Source: Candidatus Poseidoniales archaeon
GTDB lineage: Archaea; Thermoplasmatota; Poseidoniia; Poseidoniales; Thalassarchaeaceae
Direction of reading: 5' to 3'
Length of the DNA stretch: 63,034 nt
Assembly: GCA_012964335.1 (NCBI GenBank)
Contig: DTUF01000046.1
Span: 24,678 to 87,711 of the forward strand
The translations under genes were made by a program, and so were the position numbers. Below, piece after piece: positions 26,147 through 35,257 of the stretch. Under the pieces are notes generated by a model, which was not told the origin of the DNA, ran no database searches, and was given only the letters and a program-made list of their open reading frames with translations. Every line of letters begins with the position of its first letter. Within the stretch, counting starts at the first letter, position 1.

Positions 26147-27040
26147 TCACAGAGCTTCTGCAAAGTCTTTGGAGAGTGCTTCAAAGCGACCTGATAATTC
26201 CTTGCAAGCTTGCTCTAAGCAGACACGGGCTGTCATTGAACCATCGGTCTGAAATTTGAAGATGTAATCACCTTCAACATCTTCCAAAGTAATTGCATCA
26301 TTGAACTGTGCTTGTAAATCTGTACCACTACCAACGTGGTTTAGGTCATTTCGTAGCAAATCTACCTTGTCAATATCGCTGAGAACTCCATCCTTATTGA
26401 AATCCTTAGCAGTGATATTCAAATCAAGGTCAAATAGCATCTTTGAGCGGGTCTTTACATTGATTTTACCATTTTGACGTGCATGGAATGTAACACCAGA
26501 AACTGGTGAATACTTTGCATGGTCCCTACCTCTACCCATAATTGCATAGAAGTATGCGTGAAGCACTTGTCCTTCGTAGAGTTTTGTTAAGGGGATGGCA
26601 CCATATGCTTCTGGAATCTCTAATCGGCGGTCACCAATCACATTCAACTCTGATGCAACAACATTTCTACCACCGTCTACACCACTTGATGAAATTGTGT
26701 AGATTATCTGACATGAAGGGCATCCACGTTGGTCCACCACCATATCCTTGCAGTCAGGACATTCATCCTGAAAGTAAAAATCATCGTGGAATGTTGGAAC
26801 TGGAAGCATTGCGAATCTGTGTGCAAGTTGTTCGTCGTTTAATGCATAGTTTGACTCAAATAATTCACCAGTCTCTTCATCCTTGAAAATACCTAGTTCA
26901 ATTCTCATTTGGTCAATCGCAAACTTTGGCACATCAGCAATCATGGTTCTGCGGAGAGAATTCACAAATGCTCGGTTAACTCCTGAAAAGAGTATACGTA
27001 GCGAAGTATCAGTTTCTGAAAGAACTTTTAATTTTATCAT
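26147..27040 (-). CDS. rpo3: DNA-directed RNA polymerase subunit Rpo3 (D)
   Basis: The archaeal counterpart of Rpb3/alpha, which nucleates assembly with Rpo11, Rpo10 and Rpo12. Visible are the dimerisation domain (FSGVNRAFVNSLRRTMIADVP in part) and the insert domain with a CPDC...CPSC cluster in place of a ferredoxin-like Fe-S domain. The C-terminal half has YSPVSGVTFH. The four Cys form two CxxC pairs, suggesting zinc or a small cluster. Length 297 is a little above the usual 260-270. It lies in the conserved ribosomal operon right after rps11. Confidence 0.96.
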   Translation of the reverse strand: MIKLKVLSETDTSLRILFSGVNRAFVNSLRRTMIADVPKFAIDQMRIELGIFKDEETGELFESNYALNDEQLAHRFAMLPVPTFHDDFYFQDECPDCKDMVVDQRGCPSCQIIYTISSSGVDGGRNVVASELNVIGDRRLEIPEAYGAIPLTKLYEGQVLHAYFYAIMGRGRDHAKYSPVSGVTFHARQNGKINVKTRSKMLFDLDLNITAKDFNKDGVLSDIDKVDLLRNDLNHVGSGTDLQAQFNDAITLEDVEGDYIFKFQTDGSMTARVCLEQACKELSGRFEALSKDFAEAL

Positions 27041-27058
27041 TTTTAAATCACCTCTGAA

Positions 27059-27442
27059 TCAAACTCTTCGACCTCGGCGGCCGCCCTTGCGCTTAGTACC
27101 ATCATGTGGTCGTGGAGTACAATCCTCAATTCTAGCCACTTGGATTCCAGCACGGGTCAGGCTTCTGACAGCCTGTTGTGCACCTGGTCCCGTATTTGGG
27201 CTCTTGTTACCACCTTGGCCACGATATCGAACAATTGCCTGTGAGAATCCTTTTTCTTGGATTGCTTCGGCAATTCGCTCTGCAGCTCTAATTGCTGCAA
27301 ATTGACTGCCTTTATCGCTACCTTTCTTGGTTACTTGGCCACCACTGCACTTAGCAATTGTTTCTGCGCCGGTTTGGTCAGTAGCGGTCATGAGAATGTT
27401 GTTGTAGGAACTGTAAATATTAATGATACACTTACGAGACAT
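27059..27442 (-). CDS. rps11: Small ribosomal subunit protein uS11
   Basis: A 127-residue uS11. It has the N-terminal IINIYSSYNNILMTATD, QVTKKGSDKGSQFAAIRAAER and the C-terminal GIQVARIEDCTPRPHDGTKRKGG and RRGRRV features of the archaeal protein. It lines the platform near the mRNA exit. The start ATG shares its last bases with the uS4 stop region (overlap at 27442), consistent with coupled translation. Confidence 0.97.
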   Translation of the reverse strand: MSRKCIINIYSSYNNILMTATDQTGAETIAKCSGGQVTKKGSDKGSQFAAIRAAERIAEAIQEKGFSQAIVRYRGQGGNKSPNTGPGAQQAVRSLTRAGIQVARIEDCTPRPHDGTKRKGGRRGRRV

Positions 27443-28167
27443 CAGGATTCACCTCCGCTAACATCATCTGCACTAGGAGCTGCTTCAGCCGCTTCAGCAA
27501 TTTCTTGAACTTCTTCAGCGCTTGGAACTCCATCTACAAGTTCCAAACTGCTCTCTTCATCCTCATTTTCGTATGTCGCTTGTGAGCGGATTTCAGAAAT
27601 ACCTACACGAATTGGGTGGTTTTCACCTGTTGCAATTCCACTCTTCTTGCTTTCACCAGTTCTCTTCGCTGAATCGTGAAGAGCCGACTGAATGCTGTAT
27701 TGAAGTGTGTCCTCCTCCCCACGAGTAATGGTATATCCTGGAACTGTCATTATTTGGTCACCAACTGAAATGTGGCCATGAATGAGTAGTTGTCTTGCCT
27801 GCTTCATACTGGATGCGAATCCTTTGTAGTAAACCTGTGACTGTAGACGACGAGCCAACACGTGCTCTACATCAAGACGAAGAATATCGTCAAGAGTTGC
27901 ACCTTCTGGAAGCATTCCACGGCGGTGGAGGGAAGTAATCAAATCTACCTTCTCTCGAGAAACGTGGTCATCTCCAGAATCGGTTGTTGCGATCAACTTC
28001 ATCGCGTTTGAGCGCCAGCGGCGCAGTTTGCTACGAGCCTTCCAGATTTCTCTGTGATTACGTAAACCATAGTTGAAAATGAGAGTGCGCTCCTCATCAA
28101 TCCTTTCGGACTGCCATGGATGTTTGGGGCCTTGCCATACTCTGCGACTAAACTTAGGATGTCCCAT
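27442..28167 (-). CDS. rps4: Small ribosomal subunit protein uS4 with acidic tail
   Basis: This 241-residue primary 16S-binding protein has the archaeal N-terminal GHPKFSRRVWQGPKHPW and the S4 RNA-binding domain (RQLLIHGHISVGDQIMTVPGY). About 45 extra C-terminal residues form a Glu/Asp/Ala-rich tail (SAEEVQEIAEAAEAAPSADD) that is absent from most archaeal uS4 proteins of about 170-200 residues. Such a tail is likely disordered. Position between rps13 and rps11 is the standard archaeal order. Confidence 0.96.
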   Translation of the reverse strand: MGHPKFSRRVWQGPKHPWQSERIDEERTLIFNYGLRNHREIWKARSKLRRWRSNAMKLIATTDSGDDHVSREKVDLITSLHRRGMLPEGATLDDILRLDVEHVLARRLQSQVYYKGFASSMKQARQLLIHGHISVGDQIMTVPGYTITRGEEDTLQYSIQSALHDSAKRTGESKKSGIATGENHPIRVGISEIRSQATYENEDEESSLELVDGVPSAEEVQEIAEAAEAAPSADDVSGGES

Positions 28168-28177
28168 AAATCACACC

Positions 28178-28645
28178 TCACTTCTTCCTCTGAACACCGA
28201 GTGTCAAACCACTACGGTTGTTCGAACGCGTCCTTTGACCTCTTACTCTACCACCAATTGCGTGACGTACACCTCGGTAACTCTTCACTGCACGGTGTCT
28301 GTCAATGTCGTCCTTCTGGACCATCTTGACATCTTGTGAAAACAAATGGAGTTCATCACCTGAATGCAAATCCCTTTGGCGATTCAACATCCAAAGTGGA
28401 ACTGCAGTTGGGTAAGCCTCAATCGCTTCTTTTAGGGCGTCAACGTCTGCATCGGACAAAAGTCCACCCATTTTCTTAGCATCCACTTTAGCCAATCCAC
28501 ATAATGCAATTGCGGTTCTCTGACCTACTCCATCAATTGAAGTTAGGCCCAAGCCAATTGGTTTCATTCCATCAACATCAGCCATTGCGAGTCTCAGAAT
28601 ATATCTGAAATCGTCGCCTAACTGACTCTCGTCTATTTTTGCCAT
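28178..28645 (-). CDS. rps13: Small ribosomal subunit protein uS13
   Basis: This 155-residue uS13 has the helix-two-turn-helix region LTSIDGVGQRTAIALCGLA and the C-terminal basic tail with YRGVRHAIGGRVRGQRTRSN, which contacts tRNA and 16S rRNA at the head. It is the first gene of the operon, with a TATA-like box upstream (28715-28723). Order rps13-rps4-rps11-rpo3 is the archaeal alpha-operon remnant. Confidence 0.97.
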   Translation of the reverse strand: MAKIDESQLGDDFRYILRLAMADVDGMKPIGLGLTSIDGVGQRTAIALCGLAKVDAKKMGGLLSDADVDALKEAIEAYPTAVPLWMLNRQRDLHSGDELHLFSQDVKMVQKDDIDRHRAVKSYRGVRHAIGGRVRGQRTRSNNRSGLTLGVQRKK

Positions 28646-28714
28646 TATTCGGTTCCCCCGAGTACACCAGTTGCCCAGTGGCTACTTCGTAGCGGCTTTG
28701 CGACTTACCCCCCC

Positions 28715-28723
28715 TATAAAAAA
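28715..28723 (-). promoter_or_regulatory. TATA-like box of the rps13 operon
   Basis: On the minus strand TTTTTTATA lies about 70-78 bases before the rps13 ATG, predicting transcription near 28690 and a leader of about 45 bases. The GC-rich flank (GGGGGG just downstream) is unusual. Identified by position and sequence only. Confidence 0.5.
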
Positions 28724-28779
28724 GGGACTATTTTCTAAGAGGGGAATAATCTATGAAATGGTGGAAAGGGGCTTAAATT

Positions 28780-30111
28780 TCAAGGTTCTTTGCATATAAA
28801 CCAAGCATCGCCATCATTGGTTTCAACATCAGCAAGGAAACCTGGCTTCCCTCGAGGGTAATCCTTCAATCCGTGGTCTAATTTACGCTGGAGTTTAGGC
28901 TGAGCAGATGGCTCCATTTTACATCTGAGGGTGAGTCTAGAAAGATATGCTGAGTTAGCCGAAACAAGAATTGGAGAGATGTTTTCTACTTTCGGTTCTA
29001 CCTTCAAACGGCTAATGATTTGGCCGGTTGATGAAACAAATGCGCTGACTATAGATTTCTCCATATGAAGTGGTTCACTTGAAAGTAGCATTGGTCTGCG
29101 CCCTGAAATTCTGACCCAGTGTCTCGTTGATTCTGGGGGCAATGCTTCGCGTAACCATTGTCCTTGTAGTCCTGATGCTAAAAGAGCAGAATCGACGATT
29201 GTTAGCCAATCCCTTGTTGAGGGTACAGCAGAAGTGGCTCTTTTAACATCAGTTGCTCGGCCTGCAAAACTAACTACAGAACCATCTGATAGTAGTCTTA
29301 ACATTCTAGCTGGTGTAGCGGAATCAGCGGCTGTGCCAAACCAAATTGTCAAGCGGTCAATTCTTCCACGACCTGTTGAAACCCATTCCCACGTAATAGG
29401 TGAATCTGGCCAATATGATAGAAGAAGTTGTTCAATCTCTTGTTGCTGAGTCTCTAGGAGTCTAGGGGAGAGATCAATGATAATCGCTGGGCCCCTACGT
29501 CCTATGACAAAATGGTCAGCCCATCTATTCAACAAAATAGAGATTGGCGGTTCCATCTCATCAAGAGAATGATTTTGTGTGTCTAGAGGCCTAGCTGGAT
29601 CTACATGCATAACTGCAACTGCCTGCCCTGACATACCAATTTCAGAAAGAGCGGCAGTAGCATCAGTACCATCCCCAACTAGCACGAAACTTTCTGACGT
29701 CCATTCACTGTTACCGCCATCAGCCACGATTTGACCATTCGCCGCTGATAAGACTGCAGAATCAGCATCAAGTTCTATGCCAATTCCCGCTCGTTCCAAC
29801 TCTGAACAGTAGGCAAAAAGTTGTGACCCGGAACCACAAGCAGGGTCAAGAAGAATGCCTTGACCAAGCCGACAATCGGCCAACTGCTCTGCCCTTGTAA
29901 GACAAACCGACCAAGGAGTTGAAAGCCGTTTCATACGATCTGTTTGATACAGATGTGGTTCACCTGATTTGGGTTTGCCATCAATTTCACTCTGTGGCGC
30001 AATCACTTCGGCAAACCCTAGGATATCTGGCGAAATGGGTAAAACTGTGTGAGTTGCCATCACGCACCAAATTAATGGACGACTGTCGCTGTTATCCGCT
30101 TTTCTATTCAA
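28780..30111 (-). CDS. Class I methyltransferase with THUMP-like C-terminus
   Basis: A 443-residue SAM-dependent methyltransferase. Motif I is LLDPACGSGSQLFAYC, the acidic loop GIELDADSAV follows, and the motif-IV-like site is MHVDPARPL. IIIDLSPRLLE lies beyond it. The order (ACGSG, DPAR, then a basic C-terminal half) resembles the bacterial proteins whose methyltransferase domain is followed by a THUMP-like domain, so the target is probably RNA (inference). The C-terminal part ends with KPGFLADVETNDGDAW. The first codon is a TTG overlapping the upstream stop (TTGA); ATG 30060 is an alternative that removes 17 residues. Confidence 0.68.
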   Translation of the reverse strand: MNRKADNSDSRPLIWCVMATHTVLPISPDILGFAEVIAPQSEIDGKPKSGEPHLYQTDRMKRLSTPWSVCLTRAEQLADCRLGQGILLDPACGSGSQLFAYCSELERAGIGIELDADSAVLSAANGQIVADGGNSEWTSESFVLVGDGTDATAALSEIGMSGQAVAVMHVDPARPLDTQNHSLDEMEPPISILLNRWADHFVIGRRGPAIIIDLSPRLLETQQQEIEQLLLSYWPDSPITWEWVSTGRGRIDRLTIWFGTAADSATPARMLRLLSDGSVVSFAGRATDVKRATSAVPSTRDWLTIVDSALLASGLQGQWLREALPPESTRHWVRISGRRPMLLSSEPLHMEKSIVSAFVSSTGQIISRLKVEPKVENISPILVSANSAYLSRLTLRCKMEPSAQPKLQRKLDHGLKDYPRGKPGFLADVETNDGDAWFICKEP

Positions 30112-31103
30112 GCAAACAATTCGTTAATACTCAATTCAAACCGTAACCACTGATTGTTAGCAGGCTCTCTATCAGGTCTATCCTTGTAGGCAAGTTCAGG
30201 TGGAAGAATTACAGTATGAGTGGTCCCCTCTCCAATTACACACCGTAGCACACCACAGTCGAGCCCAATTACACCCCAATGAAATCCTTTGATGTAACAT
30301 GCACTTGGGGCACCTGCATCACAAGTTGGTTCTGAACCAGCGGTTACTGGAAGGTCTCCCTCGTCAAGTTTTTCCTCAGTATCATCTATCCAAACTTGGT
30401 AGTGAACTGTCATTCGATCACCATAATCGGTGTGTAAAGCCCAATCATCACCTGCTAGTAGCCTCACTTCTAATTGCACTTCAGCTCCTTCAACTGTTGG
30501 GTGTGAAATTGTAACGAAAAATACCTCTTCATCAATATCAGAATCTAATTCTAAAACTAGCAATTCTGCCGAATCACCTTCAATGGAAAGCAATCCACTT
30601 GATGGTTCACTAATTGATATCGATTCACTGTCAACCGTTGCTTGCAAATCAAGAGTCGTATTTCCAGCATTATTGATAGCAACAACAGCAGTATCGCCTA
30701 CTCCTTGATGACGCCATTCACAAGATACTTCACCGGGTAACCAAAATGGCTCATCTTGAGCTGAAAGGTTTTCTGGCCAAGTCCAAGCATCATCCTTAGG
30801 CTCACATGTATCAAACAACAACATTGCCTCCCAAGCCCAACGACCGTCTTCTTGTAGGGATGACTCGTCGACCGTAACAAAAGCCCCATCCATTTGTCCA
30901 AGGAAAGTGTAAGCACCCCAACCAACCCAAATAATTGATATCAGGAGCATGCCAATGGTCCCTAACGAAGCTAAAATTGCAGCCCGTGGAATTGTCATCT
31001 CATTGAGCCCTAAGGGAACTGGTGGGTCTTCGCGTTCATCACTAATCCACGGTCCAGACACAACACACCCTGTAAGCCACCTCAAATCAAGATATGGACT
31101 CAT
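30108..31103 (-). CDS. Membrane-anchored FKBP-like protein
   Basis: A 331-residue protein with one membrane helix near residues 41-66 and an external acidic domain containing two or three Cys. The C-terminal domain reads like FKBP peptidyl-prolyl isomerases: RMTVHYQVWIDD, IKGFHWGVIGLDCG, HTVILPPELAYKDRP and WLRFELSINEL match the V-x-Y, I-x-G, vPPexAYg and F-x-v-e-L elements in order. Several aromatic pocket residues appear changed, so catalysis is uncertain. It may act as a chaperone on secreted proteins. It overlaps the methyltransferase gene by four bases. Confidence 0.72.
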   Translation of the reverse strand: MSPYLDLRWLTGCVVSGPWISDEREDPPVPLGLNEMTIPRAAILASLGTIGMLLISIIWVGWGAYTFLGQMDGAFVTVDESSLQEDGRWAWEAMLLFDTCEPKDDAWTWPENLSAQDEPFWLPGEVSCEWRHQGVGDTAVVAINNAGNTTLDLQATVDSESISISEPSSGLLSIEGDSAELLVLELDSDIDEEVFFVTISHPTVEGAEVQLEVRLLAGDDWALHTDYGDRMTVHYQVWIDDTEEKLDEGDLPVTAGSEPTCDAGAPSACYIKGFHWGVIGLDCGVLRCVIGEGTTHTVILPPELAYKDRPDREPANNQWLRFELSINELFA

Positions 31104-31111
31104 TGACTAGT

Positions 31112-34100
31112 TCAATCAATGGCCATTTGACCCTCATGTTTCTGTCCAAGCCAAGCGATAATACCCAATTCAAGCCCTAATGCAATTCCCATCAATAATA
31201 GTGAATTTGTATTGAGAACACCTTGGGATGCTAGTGCTGCCGCTACTAATGCAAACACCAAATCTGCGGCTCCCCAAATTCGAAGGGACCGGCGTAATTG
31301 AAGAATCCCCGTTACCCAAATGGTTAGAGAAAGCGCGAGTAAAGAGATAACCAATAATGCACTTACTCCAGTGAGCAATAAAACTCCTAATGGTAGAAGA
31401 ATATGGGCATCCCAAGACCATGTGGCGCTCCAACTAGGCTTTCGCATTGGTACGCTTAACACCAAACAAGCAAGGGTAAGCAACCCTAGAACAATCATCA
31501 GATGTGGGATGAATTCTGCCAATCCATCAAACCAACTTGCCAGTGACCTAGCCGCAATAACTGTACTAAGAACGATGATTCCTACTGCAGCTGGTTGTTG
31601 CCACTGAATTGAACGGCGCAACCCGAGTACAATTGCTATCATTGCTACAGGACCAATGGATAGCATGGCTACTGAAACTACCCAGCCACCTCTTCCAGCC
31701 GCACCGTGGAAATCAGGAAGTTCGTGGCGCCGCCTAACAGCCTCTATCCAATCCCATGCAACAACACAAACTAACAACACTGCTTCAACTAACAGCCATG
31801 GAACTGTATAGGAAAGCATGTCCCCCCCTTCTAAAGGAGTGAATGGATCTGTCAAAACGGGCATTGGCATAGTTCCAGCCATCATAGCCCCAGCAATTCG
31901 TGAAACAAGTAGAGTTGCCACATACCACTCAATCGCTGCAGGGATGCGATGTACCAAGTCCTTACGACCGGTTAGGGAAATACCAATAATTAGCAATACA
32001 ATGATTGCAAATACTCCGAAATCCAATTGATTGCCAAGAGATGCGCCTGCTGCTAATCTACCGGTAATTTGCATTAGAGTCAAACCGGCTATTGTGGCAG
32101 CAAATGGTGTCTCAATTCCAAGCACATCTGGCAAACTCAAATCATTACTGCTGGCTCGCCACCGCGAAATACCAATGAGTACGAGAGAAACTGCACCACT
32201 CATCACTAAGATTCCTGCTGATGCTGAACCAAAACTCCACACAGTATATACCCCAAATAGGATAATACAAGCGATGAATGCAAGTACAATGACTGGCTTA
32301 TGATGAATATCACCATACAACATCTCTTCACGAGACAATTCACCTCTCCTCTTGGAACGCTTGCGCATTCTTTCAGCCTGCATATACAATTCAGGAGCAA
32401 CTGTTTTGATTGCTCCTACAGACTTGGCTTGCGACATATGTTCAATGGAGATATCGCTACCTGCGGCTGCAGCAGCAGCATCTTCGGAATCAAAATGATA
32501 AGTCTTTGAGGCTTCATTAAGAGTTAGTGAAGATTTGCTAGAAAGGGCCGTTGCCTGCTCACCTCTTACTGCCAATGAGGCAGAGGTTGAACCCTCCCCT
32601 GATGGAAGCATAAGTTGCTCATCATGAAGGAGAGATGGCATTGACTTACTAGACTCTAAAGAGTGTTGAATTTCATCAATTCGTTCCATTCTCTCTCGCC
32701 TCTTTTCTCGTGCCCCAACCGCCTTTAGTTCAGCACGTAATTCACCTTGAGCGGCTAACCAAATAGCCGAACCAATAAACATTAGAGTTGAAAGTGAAAG
32801 ATGAGTGAATGTCATCCCATCTGCCATCATAGCCCAAACTGTGGCCATCAACATCATTGCGGAAGAAGCGGCTGGCTTGAGCAACTTCTCCATTTTACCA
32901 GCTCTCGGAAGATACAGAGCAAGAGTCAGTAAGACAGATAGAAGAATTACCCAACCAGTGAATTGGTTTGACATCAATAATTCCCCATCCAACAAGGAAG
33001 TAGTGCGCTGGTCAAGTGAAAATATCACTGTTTGTGCCGTCAAGAATCCCATCAACAGACTAAGAATATCCTCAGTTTCGATATTCTTGCTAAATAACAC
33101 GAGAGAGCCAAGTCCACCTACCATCATCAGCATCCAAGCAGCATCAAGCCCGTTACGCCACTGTAACAACAAAGTTGTAATTCCAAACAGCACCATCAAA
33201 GTGCGTGGGTTATCCTGATGCTCACCACGACATTCGGCAAAAATATTGATTGCTAACACGACTGCTAAGCCTGCAATCAACCCGTAACCTGAAACTTCGG
33301 TTCCACGAGATACAACGATCCAAATGATAAGAGATAGAATGAAACCGATATTCCATAACTTCAACAAGCCGCTATCACGTAATCTTGCACCAACTTCTGA
33401 AAGACCTACTAGGCGGGCAGCTAGGTTTACTCCTGACTCTCCAAGTGCTTTGTTGACAGGATACTGTAAAATCGTCACAATTACTAGGTATACAACCAAA
33501 TATTGACCATCCCAACCGACTACACCGGCTGCTAATTCCCATGATTGGTTTGCGGCATTGAAAGTTTGTGCTCCCATTGCCCAGAAAGAAATGAACAGAA
33601 CCCAAAGCCAAGGTGAAAGAATTGTTACACCGGCAAGTGAAGGGGATTTTCTCAATAATGCTAGGGACGCGGTACCAAGGTGAATTGCCCCTAGTGCGAT
33701 GAACAAAACCTGCCCGCCGTCACCACCTTGGGCGGAAGGTTGGGCTGGGATTAGAATAGTCATCAAGAGAATCAATACGAGGCTTCCACCCCACAAAACA
33801 TGGTCACTCACCAGTGATTGGTTTGAGAGCAGTATGAATGCTGTCAGGATAGCCGCACCAACAGCGAATACGTCGTATGCACCGATTCCAAACGGTACCG
33901 TGAAAGATGCTGATAACTGAACGATGAGAATTAAGATTAGGGCTGGTAATGCAGTAGCAAGTGGGGTGATTACTCGACTCTTTGGAACTTTTCTGACAAC
34001 TAAATATGAGCCTCCAAAACAAGCAAGGAGCATCATAATCAATGCAAACGCATAGGAGGTTTCTGCCCGGTTTGCAGAAATTGCCAATAACGCACCAATC

Positions 34101-35134
34101 ATACCTAATCCAATTGAAACCGACCATAATCCAGGTCGGCCAAGCCCAACCAACTGTAATCCATCAGAAAACCAATTTTTCTCAGCAGAAAACCTAGCCG
34201 CCATCGCCGCATTTAGAGCATTGATTCCGCCAAGCAGAAGGAATAACAACAGCAAATCATCAAAAGGTACAATCTCTAATGCCCCAATAGTCCAATTATT
34301 ACTGAATGCGTGCATTCCAATCCACAAATTGGAAGCTGCGATTCCAAGTGATGCAAGATTGCCACTTTTCCGATGCCAAGCTAAACCATGTAACAATAGA
34401 GTAGCAACAATAATTCCTGCTGCTACTCCAATCTGCCCATACACCGCTCCAGCACCAGAACCTATTGCCAACAAGACCAATGTTGCTTGAGCCGCAATTG
34501 CATCTTCGTCATGGTGATAAGATACCCAGACATTGATGGCCACAAGGGTGAGTAATACTCCACCTAGCATGGTCGGGTCAAGTGGGAAAACTCCCCACAA
34601 CTCCCAGTGACCTAAGTCAATGGCTAACCCGTACAACAATTTCATGGTGATGATTACCCATGTGATACCCAGCATCCTCATCGCAGGGTCAGGAATCCAC
34701 CTCTCGCCTAATACAAAGCCAATAATCGCTAACCCAAGCAAACCAAGTAAACCAACGATTGGGTCAAGAGTTGTTCCTACTAACCAACCTACTAGAGAAT
34801 AAACGACAATCATGCCGACCATGATGCCCCAATGCAGGCGTTTTTCCCCAGTCGTTGCCAACTCGGTAATGCTGTCCATCTCAGGAGGTAAATGAACGGT
34901 TCCATCTCGTTGAACATCGCCGGGCTGAGGACCATCTGCAAATGGGTCAAACATTTCGCCCATCGCCTCGTCTACAACTTCCTTTTCGGGTTGCTCTGGC
35001 GCGGTCAGAGCTAGTTGTTTAGATTCCTCTACGGCGTCTTCATTAAGAAAGTTGGATAGATCAAGTCCCCCACCCATTTCAAAGGCTCGTTTTCGGATGA
35101 CTGAGTCATCCTCCTCAGCCGGTTCGTCCTCCAT
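31112..35134 (-). CDS. Very large polytopic membrane protein, unknown function
   Basis: A 1340-residue protein. Residues 1-110 are acidic and cytoplasmic. About twenty or more hydrophobic helices then run to residue 790. A charged cytoplasmic loop spans about 793-948 (Arg/Glu-rich, then Ser/Ala-rich with a run of Ala), and another block of about ten to twelve helices ends the protein. No catalytic motif, transporter signature or nucleotide site is evident. It is first in a unit with the FKBP-like protein and the methyltransferase. The two-block layout could reflect fusion of two ancestral membrane proteins. It is divergent from pckA. Confidence 0.75.
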   Translation of the reverse strand: MEDEPAEEDDSVIRKRAFEMGGGLDLSNFLNEDAVEESKQLALTAPEQPEKEVVDEAMGEMFDPFADGPQPGDVQRDGTVHLPPEMDSITELATTGEKRLHWGIMVGMIVVYSLVGWLVGTTLDPIVGLLGLLGLAIIGFVLGERWIPDPAMRMLGITWVIITMKLLYGLAIDLGHWELWGVFPLDPTMLGGVLLTLVAINVWVSYHHDEDAIAAQATLVLLAIGSGAGAVYGQIGVAAGIIVATLLLHGLAWHRKSGNLASLGIAASNLWIGMHAFSNNWTIGALEIVPFDDLLLLFLLLGGINALNAAMAARFSAEKNWFSDGLQLVGLGRPGLWSVSIGLGMIGALLAISANRAETSYAFALIMMLLACFGGSYLVVRKVPKSRVITPLATALPALILILIVQLSASFTVPFGIGAYDVFAVGAAILTAFILLSNQSLVSDHVLWGGSLVLILLMTILIPAQPSAQGGDGGQVLFIALGAIHLGTASLALLRKSPSLAGVTILSPWLWVLFISFWAMGAQTFNAANQSWELAAGVVGWDGQYLVVYLVIVTILQYPVNKALGESGVNLAARLVGLSEVGARLRDSGLLKLWNIGFILSLIIWIVVSRGTEVSGYGLIAGLAVVLAINIFAECRGEHQDNPRTLMVLFGITTLLLQWRNGLDAAWMLMMVGGLGSLVLFSKNIETEDILSLLMGFLTAQTVIFSLDQRTTSLLDGELLMSNQFTGWVILLSVLLTLALYLPRAGKMEKLLKPAASSAMMLMATVWAMMADGMTFTHLSLSTLMFIGSAIWLAAQGELRAELKAVGAREKRRERMERIDEIQHSLESSKSMPSLLHDEQLMLPSGEGSTSASLAVRGEQATALSSKSSLTLNEASKTYHFDSEDAAAAAAGSDISIEHMSQAKSVGAIKTVAPELYMQAERMRKRSKRRGELSREEMLYGDIHHKPVIVLAFIACIILFGVYTVWSFGSASAGILVMSGAVSLVLIGISRWRASSNDLSLPDVLGIETPFAATIAGLTLMQITGRLAAGASLGNQLDFGVFAIIVLLIIGISLTGRKDLVHRIPAAIEWYVATLLVSRIAGAMMAGTMPMPVLTDPFTPLEGGDMLSYTVPWLLVEAVLLVCVVAWDWIEAVRRRHELPDFHGAAGRGGWVVSVAMLSIGPVAMIAIVLGLRRSIQWQQPAAVGIIVLSTVIAARSLASWFDGLAEFIPHLMIVLGLLTLACLVLSVPMRKPSWSATWSWDAHILLPLGVLLLTGVSALLVISLLALSLTIWVTGILQLRRSLRIWGAADLVFALVAAALASQGVLNTNSLLLMGIALGLELGIIAWLGQKHEGQMAID

Positions 35135-35257
35135 CTAAATGTGTCAGAACCGACCTTATCCATCAAGGTCGCCCTTACTGGGAAGACTGAAATTTTGATT
35201 TAATCAACATAAATTCGTTCCGTAGCATTCTAAGAGGTCCCGCGACCCGCGACAGCC

